64,000 bases of DNA from Trametopsis cervina (Eukaryota; Basidiomycota; Agaricomycetes; Polyporales; Irpicaceae), in assembly GCA_022385755.1 (NCBI GenBank), contig MU278351.1, positions 251,594-315,593 of the forward strand, in the 5' to 3' direction. Shown here one piece after another: positions 62,605 through 64,000 of this stretch. Made by a program: the position numbers and the translations under genes. Under the pieces are notes generated by a model. It saw only the letters and a list, made by a program, of their open reading frames with translations. It was not told where the DNA came from and did no database searches. Each line of letters begins with the position of its first letter. Position 1 is the stretch's first letter.

Positions 62605-64000
62605 ATGTCTCAATCTTCCAAACCCTCTCTAGTAGGGTCGATCTTGGAGCGTAAAGGTGGAACATCATCACCTCCGTCAGTCCGAACCACAGGGAAGACC
62701 GGGTTCCCTGTGGTGCAGCATCGTTCGAAAAGTGCGTTCTCTCGAGCAAGAGAAGAAGGAAAGAAAGGCGAGGGTAGCTCCAGATTGCCACAGCCTCCCT
62801 CTGTGCGACCATCCGCCGTGAATTTGGATGCAAGATCTAGTGTAGACGGCGTTGAGGATGAGCCATCGAAAGCTGAAGTCATTGCGCAGGCTTCGAACGA
62901 CTGGCGCCGTCAAATGGAGGAAGACAATCAACGGCGTGTTGAGACTATGTCCGCGGAAGAGTTGGAAGAGGCCAGGAAATCGATACTGGAACAGTTTGGG
63001 CCAGACATAGGAGAGATACTGAGGCAGAGTCGCCTTTCGCGGCAGGTGGCCCCTATGAATCTGGAAGATCCATTGCACAGTAGTGGGAGGGCCAATAAGC
63101 CCCGCGCCGATTCCAAAGTCCTTAAAAGTGCGTTCGATTCCATACATGTTAAAAACGGTCCCAATGGATAATACAGGCGCAATTGCGTCTAGAGCTGCAT
63201 CTCCAGACCCTTTATCCCCGCGGCCTTCGAGCAGGTTGGACAGGCAGATCCGGTTCGCAGACCTCACTCCGAAGGATGTCTATGTCTACGAATCTGCACC
63301 TCCTTCACCTCCCAAGAAGGCCTTGGCTCTACCAGCACCCTCAGAGGCTGATGGACCGACGATCGCTCTTGGCCGGTATAAAGGCAGCATATTACCCGCC
63401 GCCCCTGAAGATATCACTATGAGCTCGCCCACCACTCCTGAAGGAACTCAGCAGCCTACAAATACTACACTTGATGGTACGACGGAACCTGAAGAAGGCA
63501 CCCCGGAGTATATCAGACGGCATTTCTTCCCCAATCTTCCGAAAAACGATCCTGCTCTAGCTTGGATCGACAGACCTGACAATCCAGAATCTTCGGAGAC
63601 ATCTCAGCTACGCTTTGACTTTTCGGGCACGCCAATACCGCATAATTTGTCAAAGACTCTACCAACACATCTTGGGCTCCACCATCACGCAGAAGGAACC
63701 CATGCCGGCTATTCTCTTGACGATATCTTCATGCTCGTGCGCTCGACAGTGCCAGCTCAGAGAGCTTCGATGCTCAAGCTGCTGGGTACCATAGCTCTCC
63801 GGCTGGGGAAAGGCGAAGTTGCGGATCTGCAAGGCCAAGAGCGTGCTCTACGAAAGAAGATCATTGAAAACACAGTAGAAGCCATGCATGAGAGAGGAAG
63901 TGTCGGAGTTCGTGCTGTGGAGGTTTTGTGGTCCTGCATAGTTGCTTGGGAGGCCGACAGCGCCACCGTTCCAGGCATAGAGCGGAAAGATCCATCCAGC
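62605..64000 (+). CDS. RPAP1: RPAP1 (RNA polymerase II-associated protein 1), 3' end outside the window
   Basis: Assembly and nuclear-import factor for RNA polymerase II (yeast homologue Rba50). It starts at 62605. Exon 1 (62605-63127) has a basic, Ser-rich start and the RPAP1_N motif NDWRRQMEEDNQRRVETMSAEELEEARKSILEQFGPDI. A 49-nt intron (GTGCGT..ACAG) joins K-V-L-K-S to exon 2 at 63177. Exon 2 has a Pro-rich linker, EYIRRHFFPNLPKNDPALAWI, and the RPAP1_C motif LRFDFSGTPIPHNLSKTLPTHLGLHHHAEG, AGYSLDDIFMLVRSTVPAQR. The frame is still open at the window end. Reading exon 1 without splicing gives a false stop at 63171. Confidence 0.9.

Overview
The window looks like nuclear DNA of a mushroom-forming basidiomycete (Agaricomycetes). 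Genes are dense on both strands and cut by many 45-70 nt introns with GT..AG ends. The protein families also fit: DUF6534 membrane proteins, an F-box protein, a basidiomycete tetraspanin, a CYP whose heme motif reads FSYGPSNCVG, and RRM/coiled-coil/HPD proteins. I saw no rRNA, convincing tRNA, transposase, CRISPR array or bacterial-type gene. All gene models were built by hand from reading-frame continuity and splice sites. Exon ends are firm where a conserved protein motif crosses the junction and are approximate elsewhere.

Layout. 1-1588 (+): 3' part of a DUF6534 gene. 2890-5143 (+): 14-TM DHA2-type MFS transporter. 5759-7733 (-): a second DUF6534 gene, split into 20 very small exons and so nearly invisible as an ORF. 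7734-9504: no supported gene. 9505-10725 (+): F-box protein. 11127-12175 (-): CCDC25-like NFACT-R protein. 12201-12648 (-): doubtful small gene. 12990-14667 (-): FMN-dependent 2-hydroxyacid dehydrogenase. 15512-15808 (+): DUF4536/DMAC1-like small membrane protein. 16216-19234 (-): SUN-like Slp1/SUCO protein. 19670-20582 (-): V-ATPase subunit c. 20888-22110 (-): thioredoxin reductase. 22976-24522 (+): tetraspanin. 25545-26898 (+): LEA-2-like type II membrane protein. 28054-28503 (+): small PPxY membrane protein.

29078-31811 (-): secreted GH37 trehalase, divergent from ALG11 at 32529-34463 (+). 35141-38550 (+): GH2 beta-mannosidase. 39427-41853 (+): secreted type-B carboxylesterase/lipase. 42186-43685 (+): MSP1 AAA ATPase. 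44175-44626 (-): small conserved-looking protein. 46083-48179 (+): cytochrome P450, convergent with a 2-oxoglutarate/Fe(II) oxygenase at 48622-50103 (-). 50732-53004 (+): PRMT3-like arginine methyltransferase. 53378-55971 and 56398-58895 (-): tandem pair of three-RRM, coiled-coil, HPD-domain proteins. 59716-62346 (+): second MFS transporter. 62605 to the window end (+): RPAP1.

Most of the genes are housekeeping: glycosylation, V-ATPase, redox, protein quality control, RNA and polymerase assembly. They are interleaved with fungal accessory genes (MFS, P450, 2OG oxygenase, DUF6534, secreted hydrolases). I see no coherent biosynthetic cluster beyond the P450/2OG pair. The most unusual things here are the tandem RRM/coiled-coil/HPD genes, the microexon-rich DUF6534 pair, a 7-nt microexon inside the catalytic motif of the 2OG oxygenase, and repeated use of GTCAGT 5' splice sites.
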